Shown here piece after piece: positions 27,114 to 34,862 of a stretch of DNA of 64,000 bases; positions within the stretch are counted from its first letter, which is position 1; each line of letters begins with the position of its first letter. The DNA lies in NCBI RefSeq assembly GCF_019145235.1, contig NZ_JAHSTV010000011.1, positions 1 to 64,000 of the forward strand. The letters run 5' to 3'. The notes under the pieces are model-generated. The model did not search any database. It was not told the DNA's origin and worked only from the letters and a program-made list of their open reading frames with translations. Source of the stretch: Pseudomonas farris. Lineage in GTDB: Bacteria; Pseudomonadota; Gammaproteobacteria; Pseudomonadales; Pseudomonadaceae. The position numbers and the translations under genes are program-made.

Positions 27114-27857
27114 TTAGCCTAAGTAGACATCACTAGTGCCCTGCATTTTTTTCTCTCTTTCTATCCGTGCTGCCTTCTCCTCCTCGCTCTCAGGCAGGTA
27201 GATTTTGTCGCTGGCTTCTGGTGTTAGGGACATAGCAAGTATCACCATCAGGGAAACCATAAACGTGCCTACAGCAAGCCGGATCAAAGCGCTGATCCAA
27301 AAACCTGGGCTAGCATCCAGCAATGTGGCCGCGGTTTGAGTGAGCGTCAACACTTGACCGGTCCCCAAGATCAGATAGTTGATTGCGAAACTGAGCACTA
27401 GCCCAAAGCCGATGTTCATGTTGGTTTCGTGATCTCTTTTTTGATCATCCTGTTTGTCGAGCAGTTCTATAATTAGTTTGTCTCTTTCAATGAGCGCTTT
27501 TTTACGCATGCTAGACGGATAGCGATAGTCGTGATTAATTTGGTTATCCCTGCTCGGGAATCGCCACTTAATCCATGTTGTCGCTGCAAGTAAAACCTGA
27601 CGCAACACAGGAAAAAGAAGGGCCATCAAAAATGCAAAAATGCCTAGGAAAACCAAAGCTCCAGCTGCATTGACCTCTGGAGCGCTCAAACTACCAAAAG
27701 ACTGCAGCAGATTCTTTTTGTAAAAGATCATCAGGCATGAGTCCAGTGCCAGCAGGAAGGAGATCAACAGCATAAAGTGCCGAAATTCAACTGCTTTATC
27801 GATGAAAGTCGTGCTAGTAGTGATGACTTTGCTAATGCTATTGCTGGAGTCGGCCAT
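27114..27857 (-). CDS. Multi-pass membrane protein of unknown function
   Basis: A 247-aa protein from ATG 27857 (RBS AAGGA). Four hydrophobic segments: about residues 28-47 (FMLLISFLLALDSCLMIF), 65-90, 152-172 and 186-215, with a charged cytosolic loop between the pairs (RYPSSMRKKALIERDKLIIE) and a charged C-terminal tail (SEEEKAARIEREKKMQ). No family recognised. Follows the GIY-YIG gene on the same strand with an 84-bp gap, inside the accessory region; may be its partner. Confidence 0.65.
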   Translation of the reverse strand: MADSSNSISKVITTSTTFIDKAVEFRHFMLLISFLLALDSCLMIFYKKNLLQSFGSLSAPEVNAAGALVFLGIFAFLMALLFPVLRQVLLAATTWIKWRFPSRDNQINHDYRYPSSMRKKALIERDKLIIELLDKQDDQKRDHETNMNIGFGLVLSFAINYLILGTGQVLTLTQTAATLLDASPGFWISALIRLAVGTFMVSLMVILAMSLTPEASDKIYLPESEEEKAARIEREKKMQGTSDVYLG

Positions 27858-27941
27858 GAATGTCCTTGGATTGACTAAGTGATGGGAGGTCATGTCAGTA
27901 TCACAGCCATCGATGTGAATAAAATACGTGTCTTTTTGAAT

Positions 27942-28592
27942 TCAAGCCTGTTCAATCTTCCCATGGATTTCGATCAGATCAGGTATGTGACTAAGGCAAT
28001 GGGCTGTGAAAAACTCGCGAGCCTTATTGATGCGATACCTATTGAAAAGACAATGCAGTGCTTGCTCAAGCTTCGAGTAGTTAGTGGTCTCCCATTGAGA
28101 AATGACTCGAAAACGGAAGGGCACTCCAGTTGTGTAAAGTTGAGCGATTCGCTTGTCCACAGAGCCTGTGGTAATGCCTATCTTGATGATCTCAATGCCA
28201 TCGGCCATGTATAAATTGGTTCCGAGGACATATAAGGTACCGACATCGTCAGCTAGCTTTTCAAGGTTCTCACCCTCGATGAAATCTTCCGCGTCCTGCT
28301 CGATAGGCTCAGCATCTGATTCTAACGACATTCGATGAGGCTTCTGAGACTTGTCCGCAAAAATATCCCTGGCGCTGCGGCAGGCGATGTATATCTGCGC
28401 CAGAACCGCGTGATCAACATCCTTGTAATTTCCGTTCTGCACATTCCGTAGATGCGACTCGGTACCGTAGTACGCAGGGTAACGCACCTTTATGTTCTCT
28501 CTGATTTCTTGAGGCATCATACCTGCGGGGCGACCTCGCAGAATTGTGCGTACCGCATCGGTGAAGCTAAGTTCGGGTTGCATCAACGTCAC
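27942..28592 (-). CDS. GIY-YIG/T5orf172-domain protein
   Basis: A 216-aa protein. Residues 1-85 look like a helical DNA-binding module (FTDAVRTILRGRPAGMMPQE, HB1/ASXL-like winged helix). Residues about 118-205 form a T5orf172 (MUG113) GIY-YIG nuclease domain: 'TLYVLGTNLYMADGIEIIKI', 'GITTGSVDKRIAQL', and the catalytic glutamate region 'YSKLEQALHCLFNRYRI'. Such proteins occur in phages and defence islands. Located just outside the left att-like repeat. Confidence 0.75.
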   Translation of the reverse strand: MTLMQPELSFTDAVRTILRGRPAGMMPQEIRENIKVRYPAYYGTESHLRNVQNGNYKDVDHAVLAQIYIACRSARDIFADKSQKPHRMSLESDAEPIEQDAEDFIEGENLEKLADDVGTLYVLGTNLYMADGIEIIKIGITTGSVDKRIAQLYTTGVPFRFRVISQWETTNYSKLEQALHCLFNRYRINKAREFFTAHCLSHIPDLIEIHGKIEQA

Positions 28593-28744
28593 CTGTTTTC
28601 GTCAAGAGCAGAGGCAAACCGGTGGTTAGGTCATTGGTGGAAAGACCTAGACAGTGTCAAACCTACAGCCGGAACCCATCGCCATTAGTAATCAAGAAAA
28701 GCACCTTTCGATAAAGCTAGCACGGGGCAAAAAAAGTAGCTCAT

Positions 28745-28850
28745 GGCCCCATATTCCCATATGGCTCTTTTTCAGACACCAAAAACCGCAAATAACCGAC
28801 TTTCTCTAGGAAAATCAGTGATTTGCGTGTTTCAAATGTGGCAATGAAGG
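28745..28850. repeat. att-like direct repeat, left copy
   Basis: About 100 bp that align (by eye roughly 84 percent) with 31913-32037: shared blocks include CTTTTTCAGAC.CCAAAAACC, CGACTTTCTCTAGGAAAATC and TGGC..TGAAGGAG. On the minus strand the last block reads CTCCTTCA..GCCA, like the 3' end of a tRNA followed by its terminator, the usual target of tyrosine integrases. The bases after it (AGACCCGAACCGGGT) resemble a T-arm remnant. Confidence 0.6.
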
Positions 28851-28864
28851 AGAGACCCGAACCG

Positions 28865-29310
28865 GGTTACGAAGACTCGACGGTCGACGCGGAGGTTCGG
28901 CTGCTGGAGCCGGCGTGGGATGAGTTGCTCAAGATTGATGCGAGCAATCAGAACAAGAAGGTGGAGACGGTTGATATCGTTGAGCGGGACAATAAGACGG
29001 TGCGGCAGCACAAACTGCATTTTGTTTTCCTGAATAGCAAAAGCGGGTTGCCGCATGTGAGCGACTTTGTTGTCCGGGATCGGTTTTTAAAGGCGCACTT
29101 GAACGCGGCTGGGGTTCGGTATTGGGGCCGAGGCAATGTCGGCATACTTACGCCAGTCAGTTGCTGATCACGGGCGTGGCTTCAATCGATGGGATTGCTG
29201 AGCAGATGGGGCATACGACAGGGAATATGATCCGGCAGCATTATGGGACGTGGATTAATGAGGATGGACCGGATGTCGTTGGGATACTGCAGCTTGCCCG
29301 CAATCTGTAG
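28865..29310 (+). pseudogene. Frameshifted C-terminal fragment of a tyrosine integrase
   Basis: The frame from about 28865 reads integrase-like middle sequence ('VERDNKTVRQHKLHFVFLNS', 'FLKAHLNAAGVRY'), then shifts near 29120 into 'GPRQCRHTYASQLLITGVAS' and 'IAEQMGHTTGNMIRQHYGTW', carrying the HxxR-type, GH and tyrosine catalytic motifs. One missing base in the GGGG stretch at about 29,121 explains the break. The N-terminal half is absent, and the fragment is fused to the att-like repeat. A dead integrase from an earlier insertion. Confidence 0.75.
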
Positions 29311-29358
29311 ATAATTGCTCATGTGAAGCAGGACGAAAAGGTATGATAGCAATTTGAC

Positions 29359-30957
29359 ATGGAACGCAATGTAGTGATGACCCGAGATAATTTTCTGTTC
29401 AAAGACTCGTCGAGAATTTACAAACAGGCCAACGAACTAGCCCGCGGTTTGCGCTGCAGTATTTCGGGGGATTCTGAATGGTTCTCTGACGCTGCTCAAT
29501 TGCTAGCGTCGCATGGTTTGCTTGCACTGCAGAATGACGAGCAATGGCTGAGAGCCATCGAGTACACCAAGCAACGCTTAGATTCCATTGCCTGCACAAT
29601 TGACACAAGAATTGCGATTCCTGCACTGTTGGAGGCGGTGGACGATTTCTACTATCGCGACACCAATTGGAAGAAAGAGGTACCAATTTGCGGCTCCGCG
29701 ATGAAAACATCCATAGCGATGATCTGGCCAAACCGTCAGGCACAGACTGCTGTTGATAAAAGTGCTGCTCAACTGCAGAAACTCGTTTTCGCAGCCATGG
29801 CTTGGGAGCAGTTAGTCGCGAGTTATGAACATCACAAAGTGTTTAGATTTGAGTCCGTTGAATTCCATCCCCGCGGGTTTTCGCACTCCAGTGAAAGATA
29901 CAAGGTGTTACTGGCACAATGGAATGCAATGGCTTCACCTTACGGAGAGACACAAAGAACTCTAGAGCATTCTAAGTCAGTCATTTTTGAGAATCCCCGC
30001 GCATTTTCCGATGCCGTTACGCGTGTGCTGGAAGGGGAGAAGTCAAGCGATATCGAGTTATTTGCCGGTACAGTATTCGCCCAGGCGGGAGAAAAACCGG
30101 CCTTCTGGTTGGGACTTAAAGCCAGGCTTACCGTGCTTCAATTTGCGCTGCAGTTCAAGTTGGCTGGGGCCGAGGTTTACAGCGGCGTAGTGCTCTTCGA
30201 GGAATTTGCGGCCGAAATCACCGGTTTTGGTCTTCAAGTAGCCTCGGTGCAAGCAAGTGTGGAGGCCTGCTTCTGGCAAGCAGATTGGTATCCTAAACGT
30301 CGCATGAAAGATTTCCCGTCGAACATGTTGGTTGAAAGACCTGTACTACGCATCGACAACAAGACCTTCGCCACGACGGTTTTGACAATTATCGATTCGA
30401 TCAACTGCTTTGTTGAGAACTCGGTTTTTGATTGCGCGGATTATGGGGGCTCACCAGTACATCCATCTGCTTTTCAGATGCATATCTCGCAGCCGTTTGA
30501 ACAAGCGGCCGTGGACCTTTGCCTAAAAATAGGATGGAAGGCCGGTGTAGTCAGCGATAAAGGATACTGGGCGGCCGGCAATTGTCAGTTGGTTCATCCG
30601 AACGGTAAAAAGGTGCCTGGAGAGATCGATGTGCTGGCGTTGCATCCCTCCGGATTGCTCGCGCTGATACTTGAATGCAAGGTGCTTACACAGCCTTTTT
30701 CAAAGAGCAAACTAACTAATGTTGTTGGCAAACTTGGTCCGGACGACCAAGAGAATTTTCACTCGAAACTGGAACGAAAGGTCAATTGGCTATCGGACGT
30801 ACCGGCTCTGAAGGGAGCTGAGGTGGTAGGGGCTTTGCTGGTCGACCAAGGAAGCTTTCTTGGCAGGGGTGCACCGCACCCGGTAGTCGATCTTGAGCAA
30901 CTGACTGATTTGCTCGAGTTTTTCAATAAACAAATTAACTCAGATATCGGCGAGTAA
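29359..30957 (+). CDS. Putative PD-(D/E)XK nuclease, island gene A
   Basis: A 532-aa protein I do not recognise as a named family. The C-terminal part has a nuclease signature: 'PGEIDVLALHPSG' with D424, then 'LALILECKVL' with E439-x-K441, the D-x(14)-ExK arrangement of Mrr-like restriction endonucleases. Residues 1-400 are mixed helical and have no recognisable motif. No signal peptide. Only 4 bp separate it from the HNH gene, so the two are an operon. Both lie between att-like repeats, so a mobile defence system is likely (inference). The ATG at 29359 has a weak RBS; 29377 is an alternative. Confidence 0.7.
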   Translation: MERNVVMTRDNFLFKDSSRIYKQANELARGLRCSISGDSEWFSDAAQLLASHGLLALQNDEQWLRAIEYTKQRLDSIACTIDTRIAIPALLEAVDDFYYRDTNWKKEVPICGSAMKTSIAMIWPNRQAQTAVDKSAAQLQKLVFAAMAWEQLVASYEHHKVFRFESVEFHPRGFSHSSERYKVLLAQWNAMASPYGETQRTLEHSKSVIFENPRAFSDAVTRVLEGEKSSDIELFAGTVFAQAGEKPAFWLGLKARLTVLQFALQFKLAGAEVYSGVVLFEEFAAEITGFGLQVASVQASVEACFWQADWYPKRRMKDFPSNMLVERPVLRIDNKTFATTVLTIIDSINCFVENSVFDCADYGGSPVHPSAFQMHISQPFEQAAVDLCLKIGWKAGVVSDKGYWAAGNCQLVHPNGKKVPGEIDVLALHPSGLLALILECKVLTQPFSKSKLTNVVGKLGPDDQENFHSKLERKVNWLSDVPALKGAEVVGALLVDQGSFLGRGAPHPVVDLEQLTDLLEFFNKQINSDIGE

Positions 30958-30961
30958 GGAC

Positions 30962-31867
30962 ATGGATAGCATCTACACAACGAAACGCCCCACCATTCCG
31001 GCAGAGGTTGCCAGAGCAATAAAAGTTGAAAGCGGCCATTGCTGCGCAATAAATCAGTGCTCTGAGCATACTTACCTAGAAATTCACCATATCGATCACA
31101 ATCGTGAAAATAACGATCCAAGCAACCTCGTCCTTCTTTGCGACAAGCATCATAAGATGGCGCATGCAGATATCATTGATCGAAAGGCATTGAGGCTTTA
31201 CAAAGAATTGCTTGCCGCTGCAATCTTGAACCCTGTGCCAGAGCATTTGCTGGATTTGGCCCCGGGTATCAAAATTGTTGATTTGTATGAAGTAGAACGC
31301 TGTAGCGGCGAAGACGATGAATACATCACCACCCTAGAGCTAAAGCTGGTCAATCGCGGTACGCAAGTCACTTATATAAAAGAGGTTAGGGCAACCACGC
31401 TCAAGCACTGGGAGACGTTGACTAATCACCACCATAGACTTGTACCTATCTCGGCAACGTACGACCTGAAGATATGCAAAGAGGTAGGGTCAGTTTCCCG
31501 CGTAAAGGTCCACCACGAAGTGAAGCCTCAGGAGACGGAGCGAGTAGCGTTCCGCCTGGAGACTGACTATGACTCAGATCCTAACGGGTTATCTCTTTTC
31601 TTGATCAAACTTGAGGTTCTCCACGACGAGACCAGTAGCGTCGTGATCGCGCCACTCATCATAGTGAACATCCGTCCTCGCTTTGCAAGCGCAGGGTCTT
31701 ACTTCCCTGGCTATCAACTCGGGACCATCTCTCAAAACAAAGCTGTCGCTTCAGAAGTGCTGTGCCTCGCGGACAATGGCACCCTTGTCAGCCAAGACGT
31801 AATCAATGCTCTTGAATCTTGGAAAAATGCTCCTGAGGAAAGCGAGTATTTTGCTGGCGCACGTTGA
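30962..31867 (+). CDS. HNH nuclease with C-terminal beta-rich domain, island gene B
   Basis: A 301-aa protein. The N-terminal 75 residues are an HNH/zinc-finger nuclease domain: C28, C33, then 'LEIHHIDHNRENNDPSNLVL' with H42-H43-D45 and N55, then C60-x2-H63-H64 and H68. The rest (about 95-300) is beta-strand rich with no known domain ('KIVDLYEVERCSGEDDEYIT' onward), possibly a sensor or ligand-binding part. Operon with the PD-(D/E)XK gene upstream (4-bp gap). Confidence 0.75.
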   Translation: MDSIYTTKRPTIPAEVARAIKVESGHCCAINQCSEHTYLEIHHIDHNRENNDPSNLVLLCDKHHKMAHADIIDRKALRLYKELLAAAILNPVPEHLLDLAPGIKIVDLYEVERCSGEDDEYITTLELKLVNRGTQVTYIKEVRATTLKHWETLTNHHHRLVPISATYDLKICKEVGSVSRVKVHHEVKPQETERVAFRLETDYDSDPNGLSLFLIKLEVLHDETSSVVIAPLIIVNIRPRFASAGSYFPGYQLGTISQNKAVASEVLCLADNGTLVSQDVINALESWKNAPEESEYFAGAR

Positions 31868-31912
31868 GGTCTCACGAGCTCGACTAGGGTAGTCGGATAG
31901 GGGGTAGAAAAG

Positions 31913-32037
31913 CCCCCTTATTCCCATACCGTTCCCATACCGCCCTTTTTCAGACGCCAAAAACCACAAACCCCCGACTTTCTCTAGGAAAATCAGGGGT
32001 TTGCGTTTACTGAATATGGCGGTGAAGGAGTCCGCTA
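31913..32037. repeat. att-like direct repeat, right copy
   Basis: Right copy of the repeat described at 28745. It contains an extra 11-bp block with a second CCCATAC, then the shared CTTTTTCAGACGCCAAAAAC and TATGGCGGTGAAGGAG end, which on the complement resembles a tRNA acceptor end (CTCCTTCACCGCCA) followed by a terminator hairpin (CCCCGACTTT...AATCAGGGG). It ends about 190 bp before the P4-type integrase, the usual position of an att site. The remainder of the 362-bp gap holds only the arm-type repeats. Confidence 0.65.
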
Positions 32038-32160
32038 TTTTAGTGTTTTTAGAAGTCCAGCGACTTTTAAGGTTTCTTATAAAACTTCTATAAAAACAGA
32101 TGATTGAGTGATTTTTTTCTTTGGTGTTCCAAGCGTGGCTACATGAAGCCAGGGTCCAAG

Positions 32161-32179
32161 GTATGGGCTGGAGTATGGG
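32161..32179. promoter_or_regulatory. Probable integrase arm-type sites (GTATGGG x2)
   Basis: GTATGGG occurs at 32161-32167 and 32173-32179 (12-bp period) on the integrase side of the att-like core; the complement CCCATAC occurs at 31923-31929 and 31934-31940 (11-bp period) on the other side. Paired helically phased repeats in inverted orientation around a core are what lambda-type integrases use as arm sites. Inferred from pattern only. Confidence 0.5.
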
Positions 32180-32229
32180 CCGGAGTTCATTTAGATTGAG
32201 TCATCAGCCTTTCAAATAGGAGGTGATTG

Positions 32230-33474
32230 ATGGCATCCCTGACGACGAAAACGGTAGAGAAAATAGTCAGATCCGGGTTACCTGGAATGACCAATGATGG
32301 TGACGGCCTCTACTTGAAAGTCGGCCGTACCGGTGGCGCAAGTTGGATCTTCCGCTACAAGCTTGCTGGCAAGAGCCGAGACATGGGGCTGGGCGGGCAC
32401 CCCGAAGTAAGCCTTGCGGTAGCTCGTGAGAAAGCAGCAGAAGCCAGAAAGCTGAGCAAATCAGGCGTCGATCCTCTTACCACTCGGGATGAGGAGATGG
32501 AACGGCAACGACTGGAAATAGAAGCCGAGCGTTTAGCTCAGGATGCAGCCAGGGCCAAAGCAACCACTTTCAAAGAGGTTGCACTCGACTACATCGCTGC
32601 CCACAGGACGGGCTGGAAAAATGCCAAGCATGCTCAGCAGTGGGAGAACACTCTGGCTACTTATGCATTCAAGGTCATAGGCGATCTTCCGACGCAGGAA
32701 ATAGGCATTGAGCATGTGTTGAAAATCCTCAAGCCGATTTGGACAGCAATACCCGAAACTGCCAGCCGCTTGCGAAACCGAATCGAACTGGTACTCGATG
32801 CAGCAAAGGCCAGAGGGCTACGCGATGGAGAAAACCCCGCTCGATGGCGTGGACACCTGGACAAACTGCTACCACCTCGCTCAAAAGTGCGTGCTGTGAA
32901 GCATCACGCAGCAATGTCATGGACAGAGCTTCCCGCCTTTATGGCGCCCCTTGAGAAAGCAGATGATCTTAGCTCTAAAGCATTGCGATTTACCATCCTG
33001 ACTGCCTGCCGAACCAGTGAGGTGCTTGAGTCGACGTGGGCAGAGATTGATGTGCCAGCAAGGGTATGGACCATTCCTGCGCTGAGGATGAAAGCAGGTA
33101 AGGAACACCGGGTGCCTCTATCAAAAGCGGCATTGGATTTACTCACAGGGCTTCCTCGTGTTGAAGGAAACAATCACCTATTTGCGGGGGCTCGCAAAAA
33201 GCGTCCTCTGAGCAATATGGCGATGTTGATGGCATTGCGTCGGATGAAGCGGGACGATCTCACGACGCATGGATTCCGCTCGACTTTCAGGGATTGGGCT
33301 AGTGAAGTTACTCACCATCCTCGAGAGGTCTGTGAGCAGGCGCTCGCGCATACAGTAGAGAATGCGGTAGAGGCGGCTTATCGACGTGGCGATCTTTTTG
33401 AAAAGCGGCGAATATTGATGGAGGATTGGGCGCGATATGCCTCCGGGCATCCGGTAGCAAATACTGTTGAATGA
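32230..33474 (+). CDS. P4-type tyrosine integrase
   Basis: A 414-aa site-specific recombinase with the N-terminal DUF4102 arm-binding domain ('TNDGDGLYLKVGRTGGASWI', 'DMGLGGHPEVSLAVAREKA'), a core-binding domain and a catalytic domain. Catalytic residues are all present: R261 (TACRTSE), H347-x2-R350 (THGFRSTFRDW), H374 and Y384 (EAAYRRGD). The ATG at 32230 is preceded by AGGAGG at 6-bp spacing. Intact, so presumably functional; downstream of the right att-like repeat. Confidence 0.93.
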   Translation: MASLTTKTVEKIVRSGLPGMTNDGDGLYLKVGRTGGASWIFRYKLAGKSRDMGLGGHPEVSLAVAREKAAEARKLSKSGVDPLTTRDEEMERQRLEIEAERLAQDAARAKATTFKEVALDYIAAHRTGWKNAKHAQQWENTLATYAFKVIGDLPTQEIGIEHVLKILKPIWTAIPETASRLRNRIELVLDAAKARGLRDGENPARWRGHLDKLLPPRSKVRAVKHHAAMSWTELPAFMAPLEKADDLSSKALRFTILTACRTSEVLESTWAEIDVPARVWTIPALRMKAGKEHRVPLSKAALDLLTGLPRVEGNNHLFAGARKKRPLSNMAMLMALRRMKRDDLTTHGFRSTFRDWASEVTHHPREVCEQALAHTVENAVEAAYRRGDLFEKRRILMEDWARYASGHPVANTVE

Positions 33475-33524
33475 GGAGCGAGATGTTCAAGCCATCATCT
33501 CACCTCGTTTATCGAGTGGAGGAT

Positions 33525-33592
33525 GGCGACACCGGCGACAACCCGCGTGGTGCTTGGCCTGCAGCGTGGCGACAGATGTGGCGCCTGTCGCC
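33525..33592 (-). repeat. TGTCGCC repeat module, copy A (relic)
   Basis: On the minus strand, TGTCGCC stands at 33574-33568, 33540-33534 and 33531-33525 (start spacing 34, then 9), plus one inverted copy at 33586-33592. The minus-strand translation here, 'LSPRCRPSTTRVVAGVAIL', matches 'LSPRSKPGRTRVVAAVANV' of the 52256 gene, so this is a relic of the same gene segment. It fills the 285-bp gap after the integrase together with nothing else recognisable. Confidence 0.7.
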
Positions 33593-33759
33593 GTTGCAAG
33601 CCTCGCTCTTGGGGCTTTTTCGGCCAAGCCCACGAGGACGGGAAGGCTCCGCATTGTTGCGTCGTATGGTTAAGCCCACAGTTATTCGCAGCCACTCGTA
33701 GAGTTTGATTTGGGTGCTAGAGCGACCACAAGGCGGAAGCGTCGAGTAACCTGGTCTTT

Positions 33760-34707
33760 TCAACGACGCTTCGCCTTCGCCAGCTCAGCGATCAGAAAAT
33801 CCCTGAACGCAGAAACCGCCGCCGGTAAATTGCGTCCAGCCATGCTTTGCAGTTCGATGCGCCGTGCCTGCATGCCTTCATCCAGGATCGGCAAGCATTG
33901 CAGCTGCTTGTCCGCTACCTGTTTGTGCAAGGTCATTTCGCTGGCCAGGCTAATCACACCTTCTTCGCGGACGAAGCTATAGAGTGCGGCAACGTAATTA
34001 GTGGTCAACACCGGGTCGAACAACAACCCCTGTACACCGCAACAGATGTCGAACAGTTGCCGTATCGTGGTGTCGGCCTTCGGTAACGCTATGGGCCAGG
34101 GTTGCAACTCGGCGAGGCTGACCGCTTCACGCCCGGCCAAGGGGTGAGAATTGGAGACCACGGCAAAAATCGCCCCGCTCAGGACATGTTCGACCTTGAT
34201 TTCCTTTTGCGGCATCAGGCTGAAGGTCATCGCCAGATCGGCTTCCCCAGAACGAACCTTCTCAGTCGCTTCCGCAGGCGCACAGACCTCCAATGTGAAA
34301 TGAATGCCCTGATACTCACGCCTGAACGCGCTAATGCTCCTGGGCATGTATTCCAGTGCAAATCCTTCCGAGCAGGCAACATGCACATGACCCCGTTGCA
34401 AGCCATGCAGCTCGGTAATTTCCAGCACCACCTGCTCGGCCTCAAGCTGCGACTTGCGCGCATAAGCCGCCAGTCGCGCCCCCGCCTCGCTGAGCACCAT
34501 GCCACGGGCACGACGCTCAAACAGGCTGGCATCCAGGGCCAACTCAAGCTTGGAGATTTGTCGGCTCACCGCTGACGCCGCGACATTCAGCCGTACCGAG
34601 GCTTCGCTGATCGATCCGCATCGCGCTACTTCCAGAAAATAGCGCAGAGCCGTGGACTGCACACCATACAGCTGCATCGGCGCCCCCAAGGATTGCCTTT
34701 TCGGCAA
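33760..34707 (-). CDS. LysR-family regulator divergent from the ABC importer operon
   Basis: A 315-aa LysR protein: winged helix 'CGSISEASVRLNVAASAVSR' and C-terminal substrate-binding domain ('GHVHVACSEGFALEYMPRSI'). Divergent from the peptide-type importer that starts at 34863, with a 155-bp shared promoter region, so it probably regulates that operon. Resembles regulators near catabolic peptide or amino-acid-derivative loci. Inducer unknown. Confidence 0.9.
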   Translation of the reverse strand: MPKRQSLGAPMQLYGVQSTALRYFLEVARCGSISEASVRLNVAASAVSRQISKLELALDASLFERRARGMVLSEAGARLAAYARKSQLEAEQVVLEITELHGLQRGHVHVACSEGFALEYMPRSISAFRREYQGIHFTLEVCAPAEATEKVRSGEADLAMTFSLMPQKEIKVEHVLSGAIFAVVSNSHPLAGREAVSLAELQPWPIALPKADTTIRQLFDICCGVQGLLFDPVLTTNYVAALYSFVREEGVISLASEMTLHKQVADKQLQCLPILDEGMQARRIELQSMAGRNLPAAVSAFRDFLIAELAKAKRR

Positions 34708-34862
34708 CGGAAGTATCGAAATATTATTCTTGTGGCATTGATAGCCTTTCCCTACATTCGTGTCCAGACCAAAAAAACATTACCTGACCTATTCATCCTC
34801 CTTTACGCATTTGCGATTCGCTGCCCTTTGATTCAACCACTCTCGCCAACGGAGACGACGGC

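Noticed and set aside
28843..28880. Complete tRNA gene
   Set aside because: Only the acceptor/T-arm-like end is visible; the D and anticodon arms are missing, so this is an att remnant and not a functional tRNA.
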